Assembly: GCA_018292915.2 (NCBI GenBank)
Contig: JACVVK020000326.1
Span: forward strand, 442,501 to 506,500
Reading direction: 5' to 3'
DNA from: Batillaria attramentaria
Lineage: Eukaryota > Mollusca > Gastropoda > Batillariidae
DNA: 64,000 nucleotides
Made by a program: the position numbers and the translations under genes. This document shows positions 10,282 to 20,775 of this stretch, piece after piece. The notes beneath the pieces are model-generated. The model was not told the origin of the DNA, made no database searches, and saw nothing but the letters and a program-made list of their open reading frames with translations. Within the stretch, counting starts at the first letter, position 1; the number at the start of each line of letters is the position of its first letter.

Positions 10282-13200
10282 TCCAAATTGCAATCCAGAT
10301 AGTAACAACACTAATAACAGTGTAAAGAAAGAGAGAAAAAAAAATTCACTCACAACATACACAAACATTCCACCTGAGTAATACAGTGTATCACAGTACA
10401 TCACAGACAAAAGACGACTTTGTGTATTAATTCTAGTTTCAGTCTGATTAGTCTTTCTGATTGTCGTTTGTCTTGTAGTATTGGAACGACTATCAACTGC
10501 GGTGGGAGCCGTCAGAGTATGGTAACATTGAGTCCATACGAATCAAACCGGAGTCAGTGTGGGTGCCTGACATTGTGCTGTTTAACAAGTGAGTTGGATC
10601 ATTCAATATTAACAAGTATGAGTTGTTGTTGAAGTGACCTTGTCAAAACTAAGTTTTGTCCATTGAGGATTCATCTTCTTCTTTTCTGCTTGCCGCTTTT
10701 GTTGTGTAAACACACTTCGGGAAATGTTTAAAAATTTTGTTGTAGAGGAGCTGGTTGCTTGCTTGAAGGTTTAACATCTTTTTCCACCACACATTGCTTA
10801 GAAAAACAGGTGCAAAGAGTGAGACGTTCAAGAGGGCAACAGCAACAACGCTCTCAGGTCAGCGGCGAGCCCCCCCAAAAACTCCCTCACCCCTGAGGAA
10901 GCCTGCGTGCTGTCCTCAACCCTAGTTTGGGTAACCCATGAGTGATCGGGGAAGTCACATCTTGGAGAGGGTCGGCCCCTGGCTTTCCTCAACCCGGGCT
11001 GTGCACCAGACAGCACGTGATTTTTCGGGCTCGCCCCAAGACTGGATCCGTGCGAAGAAAATGTACAAGGGATGATTCAAAAACATGCACATAGTGGAGA
11101 TTGACCGCATCTGTACTTGTCCTGACTAATCATCACCCCTTCCGAGTAAAACTGTTAAATCACTGTGCAGTTAGTAATTCACTCACAATAGTCATTTCTT
11201 CTTTCTGTCCCTTCAGCGCTGACGGGAAATATGAAGTGTCTTACAAGTCCAACTGCGTTATATACGCCGGGGGAGACATTACGTGGGTGCCTCCCGCCAT
11301 CTACAAATCCTCGTGCTCTATAGACGTGCAATACTTCCCCTTCGACCAGCAGATCTGCGATATGAAGTTCGGCTCGTGGACCTTCCGCGGCAACGCGCTT
11401 TCCTACAGCTTCCAGCACAACATGGATAAGCTGGACCTGACAGACTACCTGAAGAGCGGTACTTGGGACATCGTTGACTGCCCCGGCCACATCGTGACCA
11501 ACACGTCCGACGAGTTCGGCGAGTCGAAGCAGATGATCGTGTTTCAGTTCAAGCTGCGGAGGAAGACCTTGTTCTACACGGTGAACCTGATAATTCCTTG
11601 CGTGCTCATCTCCTTCGTCAGTGTGTGTGTATTCGCGCTGCCGGCGGACGCTGGCGAGAAGATCACGCTGTGTATCTCCGTTTTGCTGGCCCTGGTCGTG
11701 TTTCTGTTGCTGGTGTCCAAGATCCTCCCTCCTTCGCTGACTATCCCGCTCATCGCTAAATATTTACTGTTCACTTTCATCATGAACATCGTGGCCATCT
11801 TGGCCACCGTGGTGATCATCAACAGGAACTACAGGACCCCCAGAACGCACAGGATGCCCTACTGGGTGCGCGTGGTCTTCCTCAACCACCTGCCTCGCTA
11901 CCTCTTCATGAAAAGGCCGGATCACGACGAGAGGTGGCAGCCGAAGCCCTTCACCCCTCCCCCTTCCTATCACACCACCCCGGAGTCGCGAAGGGTCAAC
12001 CTCAACCTGAGGTCGTCCAACGACCTCCTGGAGCTGACGGAGATCCACCACCCGCACTGCAAACTCAACACCTCGGGCTCCTCCACCGGGTCCACGTCCA
12101 ACAAAACGAACTGTAGGGACCCCACGCATGCCCACGCGCATGCGCCTGGGGTTCACGACCCGCAGCACGTGCACGGACACTCTCAGACGCATGCGTACCG
12201 GCGCACGTTCGGCAAGACGCGCGGCGACAGTGCCGACAGTCGAGAACCCGAGTTCCGGATGACACCGGAAGTCCACAGAGCCACGGAGGCAGTACAGTTC
12301 ATTTTTCATCACCTCAAGGCCGAAGAGGAATATTCAGCTGTAAGTAACACTTTCACTTTTTTTTCTATAACAAATTCTTATTAGGGGCAGCTCGCTTTGC
12401 TCAGCGTGCAATGGCTTGAAAGAGTTCCTCGTAGAAGAGTGAGGCCGTTTCAAACCTGAGCGCAAGTGATGAGGACAAGATAGATTTCTAATTGAAACGG
12501 AGAGATTCGGACGGGTTCGATATAGGGCGTTGCAGGAATCCACAGGTAAATTTGCAAGTATCTCGACAGATATTTTAACATGTTCCTGTAATGATCGGTC
12601 ATATTTTTAGCGGGCATGTTGCTTCCTCGAATTATCATCCTAGACAACATTTGGGGGACTCGTAAGCGGTTCGGGTGGAGGGAACGTGGCGGGGGGTGGG
12701 GCTAGGGGGTCGGTCGATTTGCACATTTCCCACCTTTAACAGTTCACTTGAAGCAGGTGGCAGATTAGTCGCATTTTATGTAAGTATAGAACTGAATGTC
12801 CCAAGAGGAAGGACACAGTCCGAGTCAAAGTCTACCATATCTCTTAAGAGCTCGAGCCCAACCACCCCTGCGCGTTTAATGATAAGAAGAAGAACAAGCC
12901 ACGGCACACCAGTAGAAGCCACTTCAAGCCACTATCATGCGAGGTGTGGGCCTTCCCGCTAGGCCCGAGACCGCTGCAGATTGCGTAATAGTAGCTTGAA
13001 GTGGCTGTTAGTGATATGAAGATTTCAAGTAAAACTGCAATTTTTGCATGGGCTCTTAAGAGGTATATTACCATGATTATTATGGCCCATATCCAGTCTT
13101 GATTCTTAAGCTGTACGAGCCGTATGAAGCTGAATTTAGCCGGCCCTCTCGAGTTTCATTCTCTGTGAGCGTAGGAAGCTAGCACAGACACAGAATCTTT

Positions 13201-14399
13201 GTCGTTGTAGAATCAGCGAACTACAAGAGGCTCAGGATCGTTGTCAACGCAGAATTCACAAACTCTTACCAGTGGAGGTTTATGTCAGTCGGTGCAAGCT
13301 ATTTAGCTGGACCTTCTTCCAGCTTCTTACTACGCTTATACAACCATCAATACCATCAGAATACCAAAGCTGATTCTAACGTATGCATGTACATCGGACT
13401 CGAGGAACTGCATGCACTCGGGGGCTAAACAAAATGGACGGGCGTTTTTCTGGTGTCGGTCAAAAAAATGCCTATAAATTATTATAGTCCCCATTAGACT
13501 CAGGCAATATACTCAACCCTAAAAATGCTTCACTCTAGAAACAAAACTTACCATGCACAGGCGATTCAAGGGCACGCACCTGACAGGAGTTTTAAAAAAA
13601 AATGAATGTCTCCTTTCCGCTCAGGCCTCTCTGTCTACTCTCTGTTTAGGCCAGAAAGCCATTTCACCGTAAGCTAAACCCAACACGCACGCTCACGTGA
13701 ATCACACGCATTCTCTCACACACTGGACATGAACGCATTACAATCATGTGGTGCGAAGGGCCAACTCAGTAATTTGAGTTTCGGAATTTTTAGAATTGCA
13801 TTCATTTATGTTTTTTTAATTTTTTGGGCTACCGGAGAGAACCCCCGACGGTCGGCCAGAATAAAAGGCACCACAGAAAGAGAAAGAAAAATTCTTCACC
13901 CCGAGTGGGACTCGAACCTGGCCTCTCGCATTGGTGACTAAGTCTTAACCACTAGACCTCCGACCGTGTATTAGTACAATAATAATGATAATAATAATGA
14001 GTAAAAGTCGTTTTCTGGTTGATAATCGGCCTCCATTCTTTCAAACCGACAACCGGAAATCCCCTCAAAATTTTCCGGTGCGCTGAATATTAGAATATGG
14101 AAGGCGGCCGTTGGAGAAACGCCGAACGCCAAATTTGATTTGGAAGCGACGGGGCACCGGAAAAACCGCCCGTCCGTTTTATTTAAGCCCCGTGATGTAC
14201 TACTCGTGACTAGAGGGACTGCGTGCTTGACACAGGTGGGAAGAGAGCTGTGACTGGACTGCCAGATTGTGGCAAAATGAGGTGTGAGCTATAGCTGGCC
14301 TTTGTGTGTCGTGTACGCGCATACTAGGCGGATTAGATCGATGTGGTGTATTGTCAGTGACACGCGGGAAGGCCACAGTCGCGAGCTCGGAGGTCGTGC

Positions 14400-14430
<31 letters not shown>

Positions 14431-15753
14431 GGTTTTCCGTCTCCAACAAAAATTCTTAATGGTTAGGTGCGTTTTCCCCGAGGTAACCAACGCGACCACC
14501 CCCCCCCCCCCCCCATACACACACACAAACACACACAGTATGACATATGAGAGTATGCCGTCAGTTTGTTGTTGTTGTTGTTTGATTTGCTGTTGCTGTT
14601 GTTTTTGTTGCTTCCGTCCGTCTGCAGGGACGGCACGGTTTTTGGCGTACCTCACGAGGCAACGCCTACTAGTAGTCATCTTTCTGCAGGATGTCGTAGT
14701 ACTAGGGGTTTCATCCTGAGGAAAGCCCCGAAACAGTCGCTTGAGTAGTGGTAATTACTGTTACCACCAATAGTCGCTTGAGTAGTGGTAATTACTGTTA
14801 CCACCAACAGTCGCTTGAGTAGTGGTAATTACTGTTACCACCAACAGTCGCGTGAGTAGTGGTAATTACTGTTACCACCAACAGTCGCGTGAGTAGTGGT
14901 AATTACTGTTACCACCAACAGTCGCGTGAGTAGTGGTAATTACTGTTACCACCAACAGTCGCGTGAGTAGTGGTAATTACTGTTACCACCAACAGTCGCG
15001 TGAGTAGTGGTAATTACTGTTACCACCAACAGTCGCTTGAGTAGTGGTAATTACTGTTACCACCAACAGTCGCTTGAGTAGTGGTAATTACTGTTACCAC
15101 CAACAGTCGCTTGAGTAGTGGTAATTACTGTTACCACCAATGCTAAAGGCCTGAGTTCGAATCTTCCTTGGGGAAACGAATTTTTTCCTTTTTTCTTGTT
15201 TGTTGTTGACCGTTTATGTAATACACATACTCCTCCCCCACCCACCCCCCTCTGATTAGTAAATATTCAGCCCTCGGAAAACTAGGGGGGAAAAGTGCGA
15301 TTCTAAATTCCGTAACTTGAATAGCTGAGCTGACCCCTCGCACCAACGTAACTAAACGTGTTGATGTCATGTGTGTGAGTGAATGCGCGTTGCATGTTGG
15401 GTCCAGTTCGAGGCGCTTTCAGCCAAGCAAATGGGTAAATCGCCCAAAATATTAAATTGCACATTTATTATTAATATTATTATTATTATTATCGTTGTAG
15501 TTGTTGCTATTATTATTATTATTGTCGTTAATATCATGATAATGATGATAATGATGATGATCACTAGGTGCTGGATGACTGGAAGTACGTGGCGCGTGTT
15601 CTCGATCGCCTCCTACTCTTCGTCTTCCTCGGCGTGACGCTGAGCGGTACAGTGGGCGTGCTGCTGAACGCGCCCCACATTCTGGAGTACGTGGACCAGG
15701 ACAAGATCATAGAGGACCTGCTGGCCTACATTGACAAGGCCAAGAACGGCTGA
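7247..15753 (+). CDS. Nicotinic acetylcholine receptor subunit, non-alpha (beta-like), 5' incomplete
   Basis: This is a pentameric ligand-gated cation channel subunit of the Cys-loop family, acting in the plasma membrane at cholinergic synapses. Five exons (7247-7380, 9444-9488, 10479-10588, 11217-12339, 15568-15753) join in frame at GT/AG sites to about 532 residues ending in TGA. In order they give an N-terminal helix, the loop D WLQ motif, the Cys loop (two Cys 13 residues apart, with FPFD), M1, M2 with GEK at its inner end, M3, a long cytoplasmic loop, an amphipathic [11 protein letters not shown] helix and M4. The loop C vicinal CC pair is absent and the loop A Tyr is Phe, while the loop D Trp is present, so this subunit should supply the complementary face of the binding site. 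Glu at M2 -1' predicts cation selectivity. The outer ring 20' residue is Lys where Glu is usual. The start codon and signal peptide exon are not located. Family assignment is certain; the exact orthologue is not. Confidence 0.96.
7491..7576. repeat. CA microsatellite in the nAChR intron
   Basis: About 43 CA units just after a few ACGC units. Confidence 0.97.
7580..8385. repeat. Nested tandem repeats in the first seen nAChR intron
   Basis: Three copies of a roughly 170 bp unit (7580-7748, 7749-7925, about 8262-8385) share TACGCTATGTGCACCC-like, CTCACTAGCTAGGAA and GATGAATTTGCCAGTG-like blocks. Between the second and third, a 56 bp unit (TGTACCTCGATCCTATCCTG type) has expanded at 7929-8252. 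Confidence 0.85.
8825..9055. repeat. CAG/CAA/CAC triplet tract in the nAChR intron
   Basis: Mixed trinucleotide repeats over about 230 bp, with frames reading poly-Ala, Val or Leu that are not genes. Confidence 0.92.
9444..9488 (+). CDS. nAChR 45 bp exon (loop D)
   Basis: Exactly 45 bp, phase 0 at both ends, after a polypyrimidine run and CAG and before GTGAGT. It encodes [15 protein letters not shown], which carries the conserved loop D Trp of the complementary agonist-binding face. A 45 bp exon at this place is a conserved feature of nAChR genes in many animals. Confidence 0.96.
9783..9956 (-). mobile_element. SINE-A copy in intron, with target-site duplication
   Basis: Full-length copy between the 45 bp and 110 bp nAChR exons. 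tggtttaaagg flanks it at 9771-9781 and 9962-9972, marking the insertion. The A-box side is replaced by a C run. Confidence 0.88.
10192..10279. repeat. CA microsatellite in the nAChR intron
   Basis: About 43 CA units, 200 bp before the 110 bp exon. Confidence 0.97.
10479..10588 (+). CDS. nAChR 110 bp exon (beta strands 2-4, start of loop A)
   Basis: 110 bp exon after TCTTGTAG and before GTGAGT. It encodes [15 protein letters not shown] through [10 protein letters not shown] plus two bases of a split Asn codon. 110 bp is the conserved size for this nAChR exon. The loop A residue normally Tyr in alpha subunits is Phe here (VLFNNADG). Confidence 0.96.
10750..10795 (-). mobile_element. SINE-A tail fragment in intron
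   Basis: Only the GTTTAACATCTTTTTCCACC block remains, in the intron before the main nAChR exon. Confidence 0.65.
11217..12339 (+). CDS. nAChR main exon: Cys loop, loops B/C, M1-M3, cytoplasmic loop
   Basis: 1123 bp exon from a CCCTTCAG acceptor to a GTAAGT donor: one base completing a codon, then 374 codons. It holds the Cys loop ([15 protein letters not shown]), the loop B motif GSWTF, and a loop C region ([15 protein letters not shown]) without CC. M1 is near 11575-11645, M2 near 11656-11735 and M3 near 11750-11825, followed by about 170 codons of cytoplasmic loop. Sites that are introns in vertebrate genes are absent, so several ancestral exons appear fused. Strong G/C bias at third positions contrasts with the AT-rich introns. 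The loop has a histidine-rich stretch at about 12040-12200. Confidence 0.97.
12832..13075. mobile_element. Foldback/MITE-like imperfect palindrome in the last nAChR intron
   Basis: Outer arms share CTCTTAAGAGC-type sequence in inverted orientation, and inner arms AGCCACTTCAAGC (about 12906-12930) pair with GCTTGAAGTGGCT (about 12986-13009). Spacing and divergence suggest an old foldback element. Confidence 0.5.
13465..13680. repeat. Dispersed repeat D, copy 2, truncated, in the last nAChR intron
   Basis: Shares the first half of the family (AATGCCTATAAATTATTA, CTAAAAATGCTTCACTCTAG, GAATGTCTCCTTTCCGCTC). Confidence 0.75.
13830..13966 (-). mobile_element. SINE-C copy 2, in the last nAChR intron
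   Basis: On the - strand CGGTCGGAGGTCTAGTGG (A box) and AGGTTCGAGTCCCACTC (B box) form a tRNA-like head, followed by a short body shared with 1338-1480. Confidence 0.8.
14734..15140. repeat. 37 bp minisatellite, exactly 11 units, intronic
   Basis: 407 bp = 11 x 37 with almost no variation. Each unit contains the inverted pair GTGGTAA / TTACCAC, able to form a small hairpin. Units 4-8 carry CGCGTGAG where the others have CGCTTGAG. Confidence 0.95.
15568..15753 (+). CDS. nAChR terminal exon: MA helix and M4
   Basis: Begins after TCACTAG in phase 0 and ends at TGA 15751-15753, adding 61 residues. [20 protein letters not shown] is the amphipathic helix leading into M4, as expected at the C-terminal end of the cytoplasmic loop. 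A short extracellular tail ends in KAKNG. Confidence 0.95.
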   Translation: MLDDWKYVARVLDRLLLFVFLGVTLSGTVGVLLNAPHILEYVDQDKIIEDLLAYIDKAKNG

Positions 15754-16833
15754 CGAAGCTCTGCTGTGACGTAATCATGTTGGAGTTCGCTGCCCTGCGG
15801 GGCTGCGGGGGGGGCAAAGCTGTTTTGCGCAGCCTTACGGCGCATCTTCCGGTGGAAGGTTTTGGCCTGGGTTCCGGTTGGGTAAAAACTACCCGTGTGA
15901 TGAACAGTGATTGAGTCGCTGTTCGTCATTATTATTATTATCGTTTTTTTGTTGTTGTTCACGGGAGAGGCGACCGGTACCGAGTTTCAGCACCAACGAA
16001 TCCACTGGAATATGACAGCATCACTGACTGGATGAAATCGGTTTCGTGTGGGTTAAGCAGGATGAGGAAATGTGACGTGCCGTTTGGTCTACTCTTTGGA
16101 ACGCTGGACGAGACACTAAGAGCTCAGCGTGTGTGGTGTGAACGTGCTGGACACGTAAACCGTTTGCCGGGTGAGAGACTTTGAGAGGAGCAGAAACAGT
16201 GATGAAATTCTCAGGCATTCTACTGTCCAGTGTACCTCGGCAAGGCCGGGGTCGATTGTGTTGAAGACTTACCGGCATTCCTGTGTCTGGTTGGTTATTA
16301 TTATTCTAAAAGAAATAATGATAAAATCGTGATTTTTATCGAACTGTTTTGGGTGCGTCATCAGGCATGACACAGTTTCTTGAACATGTACATCAGCACA
16401 GTGGCCGGCAGAGCAAAGACCGCTTCCACTGACTGGACTACAAATAGTGATATTGGTCACTGGCTGCACAATATGAAAGTGATATTATTCACTCATTGGA
16501 TAACATGCGACTAGCAAGTACATTGATGGCTGTGTGACGTTTAATGATATTAAGTTATATCATGACATGAAATGTTCAGTTTGACTGAGTATTTATGTAG
16601 TTTTGGCCACTGATCCTGGACTTCTGTTCTTCCTTCATTTTCCAGGTTCGAATCCTTCTGGTTTCAGAGTTCATGAGTGTTTGATTTCTTGTGTTATTCT
16701 CTTTTTGAGGACAAGTAATGGTATAGTCAAACATCTGAGTGCAGTGCGGTTGTCACATTATTTTTTTTTCTTCTGATGTAGTCATCTGGTCATTGGCAAC
16801 GAGGAATGACTATGTTAGGGCTTGTTTTTGGTG
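15754..16833 (+). other. Probable start of the nAChR 3' UTR
   Basis: Follows the stop codon and is mostly unique, AT-rich sequence without an ORF worth reporting. No well-placed AATAAA could be assigned, so the transcript end is unknown. A SINE-B copy starts at 16834. Confidence 0.4.
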
Positions 16834-17334
16834 TTTTTTTTTTCTCCGCCAACCCTTTGCCAACTTCAGTGGTATTCCAACCAGATCACGGCTGAAATCC
16901 ATGGAGGGCTTGGAAGCTGGGTTTTTTTTTTTAAATTATGCATGATGATGAGAATGAAGATGATGGTATGAGATGTGAGATGGAGGTCCATGTGCGTTGG
17001 GACTGCATGACAGGGCCGCACACCGCGCTTCCTGTCATAAATATCCCGGCGTTAATCAAGCCCGGGGATTATAGCACCTGCGGTGCCGGCCGTGTAACTA
17101 TCCACATCATAAAATTTGGCATAACAGGGGAAGCACCCCCCCCCCCCCCCCCAAAGTCGCACACGTGGAGCGGGTGAGTCTCAGCTGTGTGGCAACAGCC
17201 TCCCCATGGCAACCCTAGCACACCCACTCTGGGTTGAAGCCGACCTAGGTAGGAAAAATCCCGCTTGCCTCGGCTGGGATTCGAACCCGGGTCTCTCGGT
17301 CCATGGTCCGAAGTGCTTACACTACGGGGACCGG
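16834..17334 (-). mobile_element. SINE-B copy 1 (about 500 bp, tRNA-headed)
   Basis: The head lies at the right end, reading on the - strand from CCGGTCCCCGTAGTG through GGGTTCGAATCCCAGCC. A long body ends in an A tail (T run at the left). It matches the copy at 56107-56602 along its length. No clear target-site duplication is visible. Confidence 0.85.
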
Positions 17335-17366
17335 TATGTTGATTAGTTTTGTTAGATGTGTGTGCT

Positions 17367-17368
<2 letters not shown>

Positions 17369-17448
<80 letters not shown>
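17369..17448. repeat. GT microsatellite
   Basis: About 39 GT units directly after SINE-B copy 1. Confidence 0.97.
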
Positions 17449-17449
<1 letters not shown>

Positions 17450-18447
17450 CGTCTGTTTCCGTTCTATCCACACCTTGGCTACAACATCATGTTTCCTAAC
17501 GTTCCTGCTATTTTTCTTTTCACTATTCCATCAAATACTGGTGAAGCACAAGGCTGAGCGATGTTTGTGTGGCGGTCGGGTGGCTGAAGGGGGGCGGGAG
17601 GAGAGGGGAGGGGAGGGGGGGGTCATCAACTTGAACCAAAGTACTTACTTTTGGGTATCTAGTTTTTAGGTTGTAGCCTGGCCTAAAAATAACCCTGTCT
17701 TTAAGTGTCAACACGTGTAATGAACTAATTGCTGGCACGTCGATGAGCGCGGACTCCGCGTCGACTCTCCACCTCCCCTGACCGCGCAGTCACCTTACTC
17801 TGATCCTTGGCCTCCTGGAGGAGAGCGAGTGTAAGAGCGTGGTTAGCGTAATCACTCGGCAAGACGCTGGGAGGAGGAGGAGAATGTGCTTGGTTAACTA
17901 ACCTCTGATTGGGGGGTGGGGGTCCGGAGTATCAGATCTTCATTGACTCTTGTTTGAACGACAGCAGAAGCTTGATCCCATCGGCTGGATCGTCGTGGAA
18001 GCACTGATTGCAGCTTGACAGAAGCGGGCGACAACCCTCTGCTGTTCCGTTGTGAAAGGGGAGGTAATGGCTTTCGATCAGCAGCGAGGAGAATTGGTAG
18101 GGGAGGGGGGGGGAGTGTGTGGTGGGGGGGGGGGGGAGGGAGGATTGACAGTCCTTGAGGGGGGAAGGAATTGGCCACAACTGACCACCACGGCAAACGG
18201 TCAATTGTGTGTGTCTCCTGTACAGTGTGTGTGGTCGATGGTGCACCAATAGACTTGGGAGGATCTCGTTCCCACGGCCGAGTAACCTCATCGGAAGGCA
18301 TTGCTGCCTGTTGTTACATCCAGCCGGGAGGGCCGGGAGGAGGGGGGCGATTAGAGGCGATCGTAGTTGAACAGATTTATTGTACTAGCCAGCTGTGGCG
18401 CAGTGGATTTTCTTTGTCTGCACAGCTCGACATTAGAGAGGTTGGGT

Positions 18448-18619
18448 CGGTGGGTGGATGTTGGCGGGTGTAACGTCCTTTTTCCACCACATATCGGTGA
18501 TCTCAAAGACGGGGCAACGATGAAAAAGCCAGCACAAATATTTGGCCCCAGTTGCGATACGAACTCACGACCCGAGCATTAGAAGTCCAACGCTCTACCA
18601 TTCGGCCACCCCGGCTCCT
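18448..18619 (-). mobile_element. SINE-A copy with target-site duplication
   Basis: Full length. The flanks tcgacattagagag and tcgacgttagagag differ by one base and look like an aged duplication. Confidence 0.88.
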
Positions 18620-19689
18620 TTCGACGTTAGAGAGACCTGGTGAAATATCTGCACATGAAATCTTTGTCGACACCATACTGACATTTGTACAGGTCAACAT
18701 AAAAAATAAATTTTGTTGCAGTAGGCCACTGGGCGCACTATACAATGGAGGCAGGAGGTGGGGTATAGGAGTCTGGAGACTTGACAACGTAAGAGATTTT
18801 CTTACCGATTTTTAGTGCACAACGTAATACAAAGCAGAACCGTTATGGTCTAATCTACACGTACAAGGAGTGAAATATGCAAAATGATTCCACCGAATAC
18901 AAACGACCTTGGGCTGTTTAGCTTTCCTTGATATCAGTTATAGAACAAATGTGCACAAGTCATAAAAGAAAATGGTAGTTATATGAATCGGTGAATTGGT
19001 TTGACTTTGTCAGGACGTGGCAGCTCCTGTTTCCGCAAAGGAACCCTGGCCTAAGAACCACGACAGAAAAGGGAAATAATTATATGATGAACGGGAGGTA
19101 ACTATAGCCGATTTTCACGCTTTGACCAAAGTAAGTCTGACATCTGGACGAAATGGTCCCGGGTCGGGTTTCGCGGCGAAGACACGCTCACACTTTTTGG
19201 ACGTGGCTGGAATGGGATAAACGTCACCAGATCTTGCGGTCCGGACCACGGCTGATTTGCTCGTGTCCCGTGCGGGTAATTGGGGTGTCGTATCAGGTCA
19301 TTTCAGTTGGGCACTTGAGGTCAGTAGGACGTGTGTTGTACGAGGTCACCTGCATGAGCGTCACTCACCCGGAGGGCCTTTGGCGGGAAAGTAAGACCGT
19401 CGCTTAGTGGTCGCTAACCTTCAACCCTGACCTAGTTACGGCCAACGTCAGGCTACGTTTTTCAGTCCCGGATATCCAAGAAAACGCTACAATTTTCCTA
19501 CTAGAAATAATTCTGCGTATAACACCCTAGAAATGCAGCTTAATTTACACGAAATATCTGCAAAATACACCATCCAGATACTCGTGTCCTGGGTAAATTT
19601 CGAGCTGATCTTCAGTGTTTGACCTCGGCCCGTACCGGAAGGTAGTTCTTCGGGTAAGGGACGTAACTTACTGTAAAAGGAAAGTTCCT

Positions 19690-20155
19690 GTCTCAAAATG
19701 CCTATTATTATATTCCTTATTATCCTCAGGCATCATAGTCACCCCTAAAATGCTTAAAATGTAGAATCAAAAATTACCATGCACAGACCATTCAAGGACA
19801 CGTACCTGAATGGAGTTTAGAAAAATTTAAATATCTCCTTTCCGCTCAGGCCTCACTGGCTTAGGAAACGTTCTGTCTAGGCCAAAAAGCCATCCACCCA
19901 TATCCACTCACGTCAACTTTGCCTCTCTTCTGCGCAAAAAGTCCCAGCTTCACTGGCAGCTTGCCTCCTCTTGCTACCTCCTGTCATGCACCTTGCCCCA
20001 CCAAATAAAAAAAACCCCAAAAAACCCACGAAAATCACGCTTTTTCGTGACAACAAAAATCACTACAAACTAGAACACACTGGAAAATCAGGGTACTTTA
20101 AACAAACACCATACTTGACCCCACGCACAATTTGCGTCCTTCACACCTACAGACC
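19690..20155. repeat. Dispersed repeat D, copy 3
   Basis: Same order of blocks as 1557-2033, including AAAATCACGCTTTTTCGTG and the CCCCACGCACAATTTGCGTC end block. Confidence 0.8.
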
Positions 20156-20644
20156 TCTAGCGCACTGTTCTGACCTCGGCCTGGTGAATCACGAGCAGAG
20201 AGTGATGCCTCATCATACGGTTTCCACCCCCGCCACTCTGACTCCTACGTCTGTCTCAGCAAACTGGCATTTCGTGCCGAGCGTATGAAATTGTGTGAAC
20301 TGACACCAGAGGAAGTTGCTTTCAGTTGTCCTCATTCTGCGCACGTTTCCAGGAAACGGATGAGAATTAGGGACGGTTTGTTCTTGTGATTGGTCGTTTC
20401 CTTGGAAACTATACAGTGCAGGGCTGTTGGTGAAAAGGATCATAAACGTTGAAGGAAAGCCATTAGAGGTTTGAGGTCGTGATTACACAGTTGGAGGTGA
20501 ATGTTGCGTAAGACGTCAGGGGGTTAAGTTTGTTCTTTGATGACAGTTAATTTATTGTCCTATGTCTCTTCCCTCATCAGACCCGGGTAATGAGACGACG
20601 GTTGTCCTTGATCTCCTTGTAGAACGTTGGAAGAGATGTGTTTC

Positions 20645-20775
<131 letters not shown>

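Larger units (their letters stand above)
12340..15567 (+). other. Last intron of the nAChR gene (3228 bp)
   Basis: Spans GTAAGT to the ACTAG acceptor. It carries a foldback repeat (12832-13075), a copy of dispersed repeat D (about 13465-13680), SINE-C (13830-13966), a GT run (about 14400-14428), the 37 bp x 11 minisatellite (14734-15140) and ATT/GAT triplet tracts just before the acceptor. I saw no coding sequence inside. Confidence 0.85.

Noticed and set aside
11764..12312. 182-codon - frame
   Set aside because: Antisense shadow of the GC-rich nAChR exon.
14734..15140. CRISPR-like regular repeats
   Set aside because: Units are contiguous with no unique spacers, and the genome is eukaryotic; it is a minisatellite.
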